Of a DNA stretch of 64,000 nt, positions 23,543 through 33,450 are shown piece by piece; position 1 is the stretch's first letter, and every line of letters starts with the position of its first letter. The position numbers and the translations under genes were made by a program. Origin of the DNA: Zygnema cylindricum (taxonomy: Eukaryota; Streptophyta; Zygnematophyceae; Zygnematales; Zygnemataceae). Under the pieces are notes generated by a model, which saw only the letters and a list, made by a program, of their open reading frames with translations, was not told where the DNA came from and made no database searches. Location of the stretch: assembly GCA_037447655.1 (NCBI GenBank), contig JBBHKE010001261.1, positions 1 to 64,000 of the forward strand, written 5' to 3'.

Positions 23543-25008
23543 TGTCGAGCGTGCTTGAGAAACATGAGAGAAGGGCCCACTGCCCGGAGTAGTCGGCATC
23601 AGAGTCCTGCAAATAACCCCCAAAATGCGAATGCTCTAAAAATATGATTATGCCCACTACTGCCCAAATCCCTCCCATATACATCCATGCAAAATAGGGG
23701 AGACAATCAGACAGGTAATAGGAATGAGCGCATGGGATGGCGAAAATATATCTCCTCCCCCTTCTTTTCCCCACCTGGCCGGGGAAAGGGATTGGGTTCT
23801 TGGTAATTAAACCGGTGTCCCAATTTAGTTCTAATCCGCTGGAAGTAAGCCAAATGTGTCCTCAAAACCTAGTGTTATGGTACAAATGATTCTACAAGTC
23901 TGTTCCGGCGGGATTGCCACCGAAGCAAAAGGAACTAGCAAAGAGGATCAAATAAACTTCCATGCAGAAAATAATAAAAATAAATAGAATTGGCTGTTTC
24001 AGATTTAACAATATCACCTTGCCCCAAAAAATGGAATGGACGATAAAATTAATAATGATAGCAAAGCAAGCTCAACATTCCCCGGAAAGCCAAGGTGACA
24101 CAAAGAGAAGACGAAATATCCCCCTGTGCCACGAATGACATGTATGATCCTCCTTCACACCTCGATTTTCGTAGATCGGAACCGACTTGACTCTTCTCAA
24201 TTTCAATGGCAAATGTCAAGATCGCCCAAAAGGATGGATAGTGCAAACTAACCGCCCGAACTACGACCTCCAAACAAGACAGATCCAAACCAAGATGGCA
24301 ATACAGTCAAGCACTCAAACAAGACACAGATTCTCCAAAAAAAGGTTTGTTTGGAATTTTCTGAGGGTTTTCACAGGAGATAGTACTGAAAAGCAACGTG
24401 TCTCCTTCGGCCCCAAGTGCCTTATACATCAAAGTTTGTCAAATCGTAGGTCCAAAAGTCAAAGCTGTTCTACTAGCCAATGAGCGACAAGCAAGTGTAA
24501 TGGAACTGACTTGAGACAAATTAATCCGTACTACGCTTGGGGCAAAAGGTTATGCACCGGACTGCGGCTAGATTCGCGGCCGGAAGTAATTATTTGTTCC
24601 ACTATTATAAGACAAAGAACTAAGAAAGACATAAAAGTGCCAGACGTTGACCTAAGGTAATAAATGGACCAAAAATCAGCTGAACCTGAACTGAATTCCT
24701 ATTGACAGCTAACAGCATAATTTGACAACAATCTGGAAGTTTACGTGGCAATCCACAATGTACCCCCCACTAGGGTAGGTGTAACTGGTCCCATGTAACG
24801 GAATTGCAATCTGGGAGAGGGAATAGCTTGGTTGTCCGACCTCCGTTACGCGTGAAATAAAGTGCGTTTTGCTTAGTTTAGGAAATATAAGAATCTCGTC
24901 CGACTGGGTACACTCCTTCCTCCGTACTTTGATGACCGTACAGGGGAGAAAGGGTCCGAAAATCCTTGGTGATATAAAGGTGTGCCTGTAAAGCACACGA
25001 GCTTGACA
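23543..25008 (-). repeat. 3' LTR of element F
   Basis: The 1466-bp LTR runs TGTCGAGC to GCTTGACA on the plus strand. About 23840-25008 aligns with the right LTR (51050-52228). The first ~290 bp, absent from the right LTR, are present in the solo LTR at 1152-2664. Confidence 0.8.
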
Positions 25009-25010
25009 GC

Positions 25011-25306
25011 TATCGAGCGTGCCCGAGAAACATGAGAGAAGGGCCCAGAGCCTGGAGTAGTCGGCATCGAAGTCTTGCAAATAACCTCCAAAATGCAAAT
25101 GCTTCCCATAAAAATGATTTTGCCCACTGTTACCCGCATCCCTCCCATAGACATGCATGCAAAATAGGGGAGACAATCGGACACGTAATAGGAATGAGTG
25201 CATGGGATGGCGAAAAGATATCTCCTCCCCCTTCCTTTCCCCACCTAGCCGGGGAAAGTGATTGGATTCTTGGTAATTAAACTAGTGTCCCAATTTCCCC
25301 CCCTCT
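25011..25306 (-). repeat. Extra partial F LTR plus polypurine tract
   Basis: 25011-25294 repeats the first ~285 bp of the adjacent LTR (TCGAGCGTGC, then GGGCCC, ending in TTGGTAATTAAAC). Next to it, TTTCCCCCCCCTCTT (25294-25308), purine-rich on the minus strand, fits the polypurine tract. A normal element has one LTR here, so this is a rearrangement, perhaps a collapsed tandem LTR. Confidence 0.6.
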
Positions 25307-25421
25307 TAGGCAACTCTAACTAAGACATAAGAATAATTACCCGCCTAATTCGCAGTTCTTACAGAACCAGGCTGGGGGGTAGAGTGCGTGGTTCCCACGA
25401 GGAGGGGAGACAGGCGGGATG

Positions 25422-26150
25422 CTAACACTGACCGCACTCATGGCGGATCAAGACATTGCCCAGCTGAGAGGACACGCTGATTGTTGAGGAACACAAAGGA
25501 GGGTCGGCAAAGTAAGTGAAGTGAAAAGTGGGTTCGTATTCCAATCCCCGAAGATGGCAAGGTGCCACATTGATCTGATTCTCCTTAATTTTCCGACCAT
25601 CCTTTCCCTCTTGTGTTAGAACTCCCTTGTTGGAAACTTCTATCACTTTCAAAATCACCCGCCCTACAGAAATATCAAGCGTAATCTTCTTTTGTTGCAT
25701 CCAATATATAAAGTCCCTTGGCATAAATCTTCGCTGCCTGGGCACATTATTCCTGCTCCGTCGCTGAGAATACCACAGCTGATCCCTGTGTTGAGCCGCC
25801 AGCAAATTCCGCATAGCGAGAGACATCTATTGGTGGAAGATCTTGGCTATATCGGCGATGATTTTCGACCGTTCCCTTGTCATCCATCTCCGAGAGGACC
25901 AGCGCTTGGGCGAAGGCAGCCCTGAGCAGGATGGGATGCCGTCCGAATAAAATGAAGTAAGGGCTATAAGAGTGCAGAGAAGCTTGTCTGCTAAATCTGT
26001 ATCCCATGGCGGTCCAAGGCACCATTCGGTCCCATTCTCCCAAATCTTCTTCCACTGCATATTTACGTAGTGACCTCTACAGTGTCTGTACGCAACTTGG
26101 TCGCCTCTCCTAGAGAGCATCTTGTATAAATGGCTAACTTTGGGCAGCCA
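25422..26150 (-). pseudogene. Element F integrase C-terminal fragment
   Basis: On the minus strand, broken frames give EEDLGEWDRMVPWTAMGYRF, then SRQASLHSYSPYFILFGRHP, followed after a frameshift by a tail with DFIYWMQQKKITLDISVGRV and VLTQEGKDGRKIKENQ, ending NVAPCHL. The first block is the end of a gypsy-type integrase core (W..PW..MGYR...SPY...FGR.P). The tail resembles the extended C-termini of gypsy-like polyproteins in green-lineage genomes, with a V(G)R-type module and GKDG turn. At least two frame breaks separate these pieces. The zinc-binding domain and DDE catalytic residues are absent, lost with the reverse transcriptase. Confidence is good for the family and low for exact ends. 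Confidence 0.75.
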
Positions 26151-26164
26151 TAACTATCAATTTC

Positions 26165-26499
26165 TTGACCATTTTTAGTGATTATTTTTGCTGCGGACTC
26201 AAGGGAGTCCAAGCTACACAAAGGTGTAGTCGGTGAGAGTTTTTGTTTGCCAGGTTGGCTGCATTTCTAAGGGAAAGTCAAAGTGGGTGAATGTGTCCAA
26301 ATCTCATATTCAAACTTTGCATTCTGTGGTGGAACCGAGCACACAGAAAGTGTTATTTCACAGGGGTGAATATATATTGGAGTTCTGACTGTCAAGGGGT
26401 CAGTCATTTGGGTTTATATCAACTTGGAGTCGGCACTATCTAGATTAGCTTCTTTTGGATATGCTTACTCTGAGGGCCAATGGAGGTCTCAGAGTTTCA
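26165..26499 (+). mobile_element. 5'-truncated copia LTR fragment inside F
   Basis: The segment aligns with the U5-side part of the copia E LTR (reverse complement of about 29646-29990): GACTC/GAGTC hairpin, GCACACAGAAAG, ACTTGGAGTCGGCAC. It ends exactly at the LTR terminus, with an ATG 20 nt before the end as in the other copia LTRs. The rest of the copia element is missing. It marks the junction where F lost its reverse transcriptase and integrase core, so an insertion followed by a deletion is likely. Confidence 0.75.
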
Positions 26500-26694
26500 C
26501 TGACAACTTCCGCTAAGTTGTTGCAATATGAGCCGCCGCCCCCCCCCCCCACTGGGAAAACCTGTTGTGGTGAAATGTGAATTTTTCTTCTCCTTTCTCT
26601 CCCCTCCTCAAGCTGCAAAGTTGCCTACATAGCTAACAACTGAGGAGCTTGAAGGTAGGTAGCACTTGACTTTTTGGATTGGAGACTGGAAAAG

Positions 26695-27690
26695 GCAAGA
26701 GCATGCTTTACCATCCAGGTGATTGCATTCAAATCCATGCTTTGCCCTATTAAGTTGCACCTCTAGATGTTTGAAATACTTGATGCGGCTGTGGTTCCCG
26801 CATTTAATCCCATGGCCTGCTCTCGTTCTGTGATTTTCGGTGTCGTCCCGATTTTTGCTGCACTATCGTAGATCATTCCAGTTGCTCCTTTCCGATATGT
26901 GTGACTATGAGGAAAGGAAACTAATATAAGAAGTGCTCTGCGTGGACTTCTTGGTTGGTTGCATTAGAAGAACGGAGGACAGTATTTTTTCGTCATGGGT
27001 GTTGCCATTCGCCCTTTTCGAGGATTTGCTACACAGAGTTTTGCGAGTCTGGGATTTGCCTTTCCAAGATTTTGTTGAGTGTTGGAAGCGAGATTAAATT
27101 GGTCCAGTAAGATCGGACTCTGTGTGCGCAAGATCCCATCTGTGCTGCATCAAAGACCAATGGAGCCCCTAAAATCTGGGTGACCAGATTCTTGTTGTCG
27201 GCCACATGTCTTCGTTTATCATCTGTTGGGTGAACATTTTCTAAGACGTACCCCACTGGTGTGTTTTGGAGCTGTTGTAACTATGATTTTAACTGCACCA
27301 TTGTAAAACATGTTTTACCCCTCCGATCGTGATGCCCTTTTCTTTGTCTTGCTAGGGAGTATCCTTGACAAGGCCATCTTGCCACCACCAAATGTACTCT
27401 TCCCAAACTGGTCAGATGAGGTGTCATGATATTTTCCACATTATGTGGGAGACTTCGGTGAGCTTTGGAAATTGCCGACACTGGAAGCTGTTGAGGATAT
27501 AGGTTGTGAAGGTGTTGGAGGCGATATTGGCTGACAACTCGTGCTTCGGGTGATATCTCAACGGCTGTATACAATTCTACCGGATATCATGCTTTCAAAA
27601 CGGCTTCCAGATCAGAAGTGAATCAAAAAAAATATAGATAAAACCCGGAGGCCTGAATCGGGAACAGTCAATGACACCACTTGTCGGTTG
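26695..27690 (-). pseudogene. DNA (cytosine-5) methyltransferase domain of element F, decayed
   Basis: Reading leftward from about 27690, the C5-methyltransferase motifs appear in canonical order: RVLSIF (motif I, then a frame break), DLEAVLKA, TAVEISPEARVV (motif II), RWPCQGYSLARQRKG (motif IV with the catalytic cysteine), GYVLENVHP (motif VI, catalytic glutamate), AHRVRSYWTNL (motif VIII), EREQAMGLNAGTTAA (motif IX) and LIGQSMDLNAITW (motif X). The short span between VIII and IX and the AHR.R.YWTNL block resemble DNMT3/DRM-type enzymes more than DNMT1. Lesions include a stop in place of a glycine before YPVELYTAVE, a TAG after MVQLKS, a frameshift after about 27030 and a stop before motif X. 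It sits between the protease region and the integrase fragment, so it was part of the retrotransposon polyprotein. Inactive now; the active ancestor is inferred. Confidence 0.85.
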
Positions 27691-27723
27691 AATTTTTCGT
27701 GTTCGGATATGGTCCCGGAAACA

Positions 27724-28602
27724 TCAGACCGGAGGTTTGAAACTGTTTCCTGTAGTGATAAAGCTGAGAATGTCTGATCCACTCCCCGCCGGAGTTTTGC
27801 CACGTCTATTAATCTGTTTTTGTATTCCTCTTCCTAGCGCTTGGTAATACGGAATTGCTAGATCTCCTTTGCTATATCTTTGTAGCTGGCAAAAAGTTCC
27901 GCCGGAAAAGAAGTTGCATACACCGGGTAGCAACCAGACATCGTGACATTGGTCTTCCCCCAGTTCCATAAGTTGAAAGGAACCACCACTTTGGTTCCTT
28001 CCGGATCCCGGGGTCCCGAACAGTACATTGTTCTTCCACACGCTTAACCCCATATTCAGCCATGTCCATGTGGTCATTCCCAACAAAATTTCAAATTGAG
28101 TTATTTCAAACCTTAAGAATGGAAACTCAATTTTCAATTGTTCGCCTGCGTTATTGGAGAATTCAATTTTCATGGCTTTGATAATCGTATTGACTAGCTG
28201 ACTACCGCTGCTTACCGTGCTCAGGCAGATGTTGCTTAGGCAGATTTCTGGCCGGAGTTCTTTGGGCATTTTCTGTAAAGCGAGGTCGGTGGTGAGGTTG
28301 GGGAGCGCTTCGGTGTCGACAACAACGTCTTGATATCCTCCGTTCCCGTTGTGTATGAAATTTCCCGTTTGGTTTAGTATAATAGCCACTGATAAAGTTT
28401 TGTAGTCCCTATCCACCATAGGGATTTTCGGATCAGTAGACAAAAAGACGATTGTCGGTGGAGCTGCTTCGTCGACTCTCTCTTTCCCAGAGTGTATCTC
28501 TTCTCCCAATGCCTGAATGAGGATTTCTTCGGGCAGGTTGTGGGAGGATGCCAGAGTTTTGACGTGGGTTAGAGCGTAGGGCATGAGGTGCCGAACTAGC
28601 AT
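27724..28602 (-). pseudogene. Element F retropepsin-like region
   Basis: An open frame of 292 codons. Around residues 125-190 it contains ICLSTVSSGSQLVNT followed by FLRFEITQFEILLGMTTW, the layout of a retroviral-type aspartic protease (active-site loop, then a flap and an ILLG..-type strand). The usual D-S/T-G is SSG here, so the catalytic aspartate appears lost. The frame begins 7 nt past the stop of the upstream 254-codon frame, suggesting one polyprotein broken by a frameshift. Immediately downstream lies the methyltransferase. Alternative: a gag-derived region with only chance similarity. The protease call is moderate. Confidence 0.55.
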
Positions 28603-28608
28603 GATATC

Positions 28609-29645
28609 CTACTTGGAAGAAGGAAGTAGAGCTTTTGGTGAAGATGTTGGGGAATATGGTTCCTGCTGATTCTGCATTTTTCCTTCCTTTTTATCACCAT
28701 CGGAGCCAGAATTTGGTGTCGGTGGAGTTTGAGGAGTGTCACCGTCGGGGCATTCTGCCATATATCTCTCAAACCAATCCTTATTGCTTTGTTTTTCTCT
28801 TTCCAGTGACTCTTTTTCCAGCTGCTGTTTCTCAATCTTGTAGTTTTCGAAATCGAGAGGCAGTTTAGGTTTAGTAGGAAGAAATGACGGATGTGTGGGT
28901 TTAATTCCAAGGTCGATGTTGCTGTTGAGGATCACCTCCCGGGGAGTGAATGAGAAAGGCGCAGTAGCCTTCCGGTTGTGGTCCTTTTGACCCATTCGCT
29001 TTTTGTCTTTTCTTTGTCGACGGTTATCTCCCACCCCTACATTATAAGCTCCATACAGGAAAGTTCGTCCATGGTGGGCATTTAGGGGTTCCCTATCCCA
29101 GCCCAATATGTCGTCATCATTAGCACCCGCTTTGCTTTGAAGCTCAAGCTTGGCAAGCTTTTGTAACAACTCTTGCTTCTGTTTTTGGAGTCTTTGTGCT
29201 GAAGTGAGTGGTGCAGCGTGTGATGTGAATCCCAAGCGGAGGGCGGCCAATCCTCCGGCCATTGCGGCCAGCTGCTGGCTCTGCTGCTGAATAATGGTTC
29301 TGGGGTAAGCCTTGTCGGAGCAACCGGTGCTCTTTCTGGTTCCTCTTGAGTGAGCAGAACTCTGCGTCACCAAGGGTAAAGAAGTTTAAGTGGGAGAGGG
29401 TTAACGACAGTTTCTCCTTCTCTAGTGAACACGGCAAACTGCATCATTTCTTTGGGTATTCTATTGTTGCGGAAGCATTGCCCTTCATTATGCCCCATGA
29501 AACCACAAGCCTCGGATTTCTATCCTTTGGAGGTATATTTGCTGCGAATTTCATTTGATATTTGGGCGTCATCAAACTTTGGAAGTTTGATTAGCCGCAG
29601 TTGGGATTGGGACATTTTAGATGTTTCGCTCTGGGGAGTTGGACG
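28609..29645 (-). pseudogene. Element F gag/linker region
   Basis: A 254-codon frame (29373-28609) encodes a low-complexity, charged protein: Q-rich near residue 30, then a K/Q/E-rich coiled-coil-like stretch (QRLQKQKQELLQKLAKLELQ) and a P/S/T-rich C-terminus. Upstream (29645-29374) broken frames include ACGFMGHNEGQCF, a relic of a second zinc-knuckle-like motif. These join the gag sequence at 34949 once element E is removed. No catalytic domain is seen. Confidence 0.55.
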
Positions 29646-30467
29646 TGAAATTCTATGGTCTCCATTGCCACACTGAAATCGCAGATCCAAAGAAGCTTAT
29701 CTAGAAAGTGCCGACTCCAAGTTGATACAAACCCAAATGACTAACACCCTGACAGTCAGAACCCCAATACAGATTCACCATTGTGAAAACAAGACCTTCT
29801 GTGTGCTCAGTTCCACCACGGAATGCAAACCTTGAAAAGGTGATTTGGGCAATATTCCACACTTTGACTTTCCCTTATAAATACCGCCACCTTGGCAGGC
29901 AAAATCTTTTATCGACTACACCCCTGTCTAGCCTGGACTCCCCTGAGTTCGCAGCAAAAAGAATCACTGAAATTGCTCACCCGAGCATTAAGTTTTGGCC
30001 GGCCAAAGATGGCCTATAAGTACATAAGCACTCTGGGAGAGAGGCGGTTACCTTGATTTTTTTCTAAGTCCTAAGCTCCCTCTCTAAACCTACTACTTGT
30101 GTACCCTAACCAATCAAATGATTGTAAGGTACAAGAAAGTACAGGTACCGCTGTACTTCTTGTACGGCCATAGTACGACATGGCCGCTCCGCTGACGCGT
30201 GTCAGTTCATGAGCTGTAGTTGCTCCCCTCGTAATATCCGCTATCTAACCATATCATGCCACGTGTCGTCTGCCGACATTGGCTTGCAAACCGCCAAATG
30301 TCCACTTCGGTGCTTCGGCCCCACTGTGAGACGTCGGATATGAAACCGACAAGTAATCGCGTCCGTTCAAATAGAGTGTCGTTTTGTTTCGTAATCCGCG
30401 AAATAGAGTATGTAGATTGGTACCACATTTAAATACAATTAGAACTCAGAATATATATCGTTTTGTT

Positions 30468-30538
30468 TAGCTTTAGTGGATAAGGTTAAGTGCTACATCA
30501 CTCTGTAGACCTAGGTTCAAATCCCACTAAGGTCACCA
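30468..30538 (+). other. tRNA-like module, antisense in the E LTR
   Basis: Reading plus: TAGTGGATAAGGTTAAGTG (box A/D-arm-like), then CTACA-TCACTC-TGTAG (5-bp anticodon-like stem), then GGTTCAAATCC (exact box B/T-loop type) and a tail ending GGTCACCA. The cloverleaf is imperfect and the position is inside an LTR, so this is not a cellular tRNA gene. Comparable modules occur in the other copia LTRs. Confidence 0.6.
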
Positions 30539-30931
30539 ATACATTTTAGATTACACTTGTCAATATCTCTATCTCCCTCTTTGCGTGGTAATTATTTATA
30601 TTGAAAAAACCCATCATCTTTATCTCTCGATCTACACATATAGGTTAGTTCTTTCGTCTATATGACCAATCCACAGACCCCGGTTCAATTTCAGTTTTTT
30701 GTGTATATATTTTGGCAGACTATCATCTTAACCCTCTTGCTTGTCTCCCTGACTATCTGAGGGCAGCCATAGAGTTTCTTCTGTCTCTTAGTGACTACGA
30801 CAAGTTTATAGAGATAGAAGTATTTCTAGGCACCATGTAGAAACTTTGAAAAACCTTTTAATACTATTTGTCAAACACATAGAAAAATACAGACCTAGGA
30901 AATACATAAATTTTAACACTCCCCTTATTTT

Positions 30932-31795
30932 CTAGTCAACTTTTCTTTCAACTCCAACCAAAAACATTTCCTTTTTTTTTTTTCCTTTCTCCTCATAAAA
31001 CTTTGATTGAATACCCTCGTTTTTAAAGAAGTGTATTAGATGAGCCGAAATAAATATTGCATCTTGTTGATCATACATGCCACTTTTCATAAATCCGAGC
31101 TTTTGGAGCAAGGATTTTATTAACCTCATCCCTTTTTCATCCGAGCAAAAACCAATTTTCCGCTTGCAATTCAAAAAGCCAGCCCCATCCCCAACTTGCA
31201 ACACATACCCAGATGTGAACCCTTTTACAGGCACACCTTCATAAATGGCATCACTCCCTTTAGTGATGTCAAATCCATTAACCCCTAAATTTATCCCTAA
31301 ATCAAAAGTCCCCACTAAGTTCCTCATAAAATCTACATCTACTGTACTCATATATTTGTCCAAGATAATTACCCCATTTTCTAAACTTCCCTCACTCTCT
31401 CCCATGGAATTCTTTCCACTATCACTTTCTATTTTGATTCCCAATAAATATTTCTCCTCCTCTAAACTTTTCATTAAATATTCCTCCTCTCCCCTATCGT
31501 TTAAAACCCCCTCTAGATTTACTTCTCCCCTTTCCTCGGAATCCGTTGAAGTCTCCCTTTCCGACCAGTTTTCTCTTTCCAAAATATCTATAAAATTATC
31601 CTCAATATTTTTATTTTTCCCTTTTTCAATTAAGGATCTTAGATCTGTCTTTCTCATTTCTAAGTCATACTTTCTACACCCCTTGACATCCTCATCATGT
31701 CTAACTCTCTCAAATACCTCCCTTCCCTTTACTTCCCTTATACCACCAAAAGCACACTGTTGCTTTCGTGGAATCTTTGTGTTGTCATGCCGCAT
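30932..31795 (-). CDS. Chimeric, internally deleted copia pol ORF of element E
   Basis: 287 uninterrupted codons stitched from distant parts of a copia polyprotein. It opens with IPRKQQCAFGG (the gag-protease junction, IPRRQKCAYGG in element B), then DEDVKGCRKYDLEM (end of integrase), EEEKYLLGIKIESD (reverse transcriptase thumb), ENGVIILDKYMS, GFTSGYVLQVGDGAG (RNase H) and a long C-terminus equivalent to LL.ELG..K.GV..IFC, but without DNQA. Catalytic residues of all enzymes are missing. A frame this long after several deletions could be chance or may reflect selection for a small product. It ends just before the 3' LTR. Confidence 0.6.
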   Translation of the reverse strand: MRHDNTKIPRKQQCAFGGIREVKGREVFERVRHDEDVKGCRKYDLEMRKTDLRSLIEKGKNKNIEDNFIDILERENWSERETSTDSEERGEVNLEGVLNDRGEEEYLMKSLEEEKYLLGIKIESDSGKNSMGESEGSLENGVIILDKYMSTVDVDFMRNLVGTFDLGINLGVNGFDITKGSDAIYEGVPVKGFTSGYVLQVGDGAGFLNCKRKIGFCSDEKGMRLIKSLLQKLGFMKSGMYDQQDAIFISAHLIHFFKNEGIQSKFYEEKGKKKKEMFLVGVERKVD

Positions 31796-31799
31796 CTCG

Positions 31800-33450
31800 T
31801 CGGCTATTTTAGTTGTTTATATTTGGGTGTTAGGACGGGCAGCCGCTACACTAATTTGTATTTGGGTATTATTTGGGTTTCGCAAGACCGTACGACGTGT
31901 ACCGTACGACCTACATTTTCCGTGATTTCCGGGATGGCGATTTGGATCGTACCCGCGGTCCTACCGTACGACGTATAATTTCCGCGATTTCCGTCGACGG
32001 CGGATTTGACTATTTCGCGTCGACCGTACGACTTACGGCGACCGAAATTCCCGGGGCCACAAATTGGACCGTACTTGCGGTCCTGCCGTACTTATTTATT
32101 TTTTCTGGATTTCTTGCCGACGACACATTTTCGAATTGCGTCAAGACAAACAAACTTACCGTACTATATATATTTTGCGCGATTCTCGCCGACGGTAGCT
32201 TCGATCATTTCACGTCGACCGTACGACTTATATTTTCCGGAATTCGCGCGACGACAAAGTGGCCCGTATCTGCGGTCCTACCGTACAAGCTTTCATTTCC
32301 TTGAATCCCGGCCGACAGCAAAACTTAATCATTTTGCGTGGAGTAGCATCTCGACCGTCGACACAAAGTATGCGATTTTTGTAATATCACATCTGGACCG
32401 TCGACGCAAGTGACAGACAAATCGACTGTCAATTCTGACGAAGCGACGTCATTGGACTATTTAAAGTCGTGAACCATTTGGAGGTTCACGCATTCACATG
32501 TAGATAGGAAGGGTTTTAATCCGTAGGTTATAGATTCTGTAACGTAGGGCATAGGATTTCGGCTTCCTATTGGCTGAATCCAAACTAGACGCAAATATTT
32601 ACATAGCACGCTGTACTCTGATTGGCTTGTTTTTGCTAGGCGTAGTTTTGGTTACTTAGTTCATTTCGCATCATTTCTTGCACACAATTTTCAAGTGCAG
32701 GAATTATTCATTTGATTTATTTTCAGTATTGAGGATTCTCTGCAGCCATCTATTCATTTGTAAAATTGTCCGGACAGCTTAGAGGCGATTTTCTGCCTTT
32801 GCGTGAAGTGTCTAGTTTTCTATTACATTATCAATATCTTGTAAAGCCTTACAAATTAATCTATACGGCTTCGGCCAAAACCTACACGGTTTCCCTTCAC
32901 TTTTCTCGTCCTTTTGAGTGGATTTCGGCCGTGTTCTCACTACACAAACCTCTTTTCCCGGCTGTGGCTGAGCTTTTATTAGTGTGGAAGTTGCATGTTG
33001 GGATTATTGATTTGTTTTTTTTATTTCTTGAGATTGTGTATTTATTTCTATTTGGCTTATGCGCATCTTTTGAGTTTGGCTATCTCAAACTTCATAAGTG
33101 TCGTGCATATTGTCATTTTCGATTTTTATTTATCTTTCTCGGTTGTTTATGCTTTGATTTATTTTATTTAAGTATAAATTCAGATTATCCTTGATAAGAT
33201 AACTCCTGCAAGGAATATAAATAGACCGTGGGGCCTAGTGGTCATCCATGGGCTTAGTGGGGGATAAACCGACCTAACCATAACCAGCTAAGTCGTTGAC
33301 CTTTCTTTTTCTTCCACCTTGCCTGTTGTTGTATTTACCCATTTTTACTTTTATGATTTATTTCATTTCCGATATCTCGCTATCATTTGAGTTTAAGTTG
33401 AGCAGAGTTGATGATATTGCATGCATCTTCATGTTATTTGACACATGCAC
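31800..33450. repeat. Foreign insert in E with degenerate GACCGTACGAC tandem repeats
   Basis: The copia sequence breaks off between the acidic segment after the zinc knuckle (about 33480) and the gag-protease junction (about 31780). The intervening DNA has no retroelement similarity. From about 31886 to 32420 it holds degenerate tandem units beginning GTCGACCGTACGACTTA at 32020 and 32215, with CGGTCCTACCGTAC words. 32766-33194 has a 142-codon plus-strand frame rich in hydrophobic residues with no recognised domain. Terminal repeats were not found. Confidence 0.55.

Noticed and set aside
30468-30538. A genuine cellular tRNA gene.
   Set aside because: The acceptor stem and D-arm do not pair properly, the anticodon loop is short, and the location is inside an LTR with counterparts in other families. 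Kept as a tRNA-like module.
31245-31925. 226-codon plus-strand frame rich in S, P, L.
   Set aside because: It is antisense to the E-derived pol ORF, whose copia similarity is clear. The composition is that of a reverse-strand shadow.
32766-33194. 142-codon hydrophobic frame considered as a membrane protein gene.
   Set aside because: No homology, no splice or start context, and it is within an unclassified insert. Noted in the insert description but not called as a gene.
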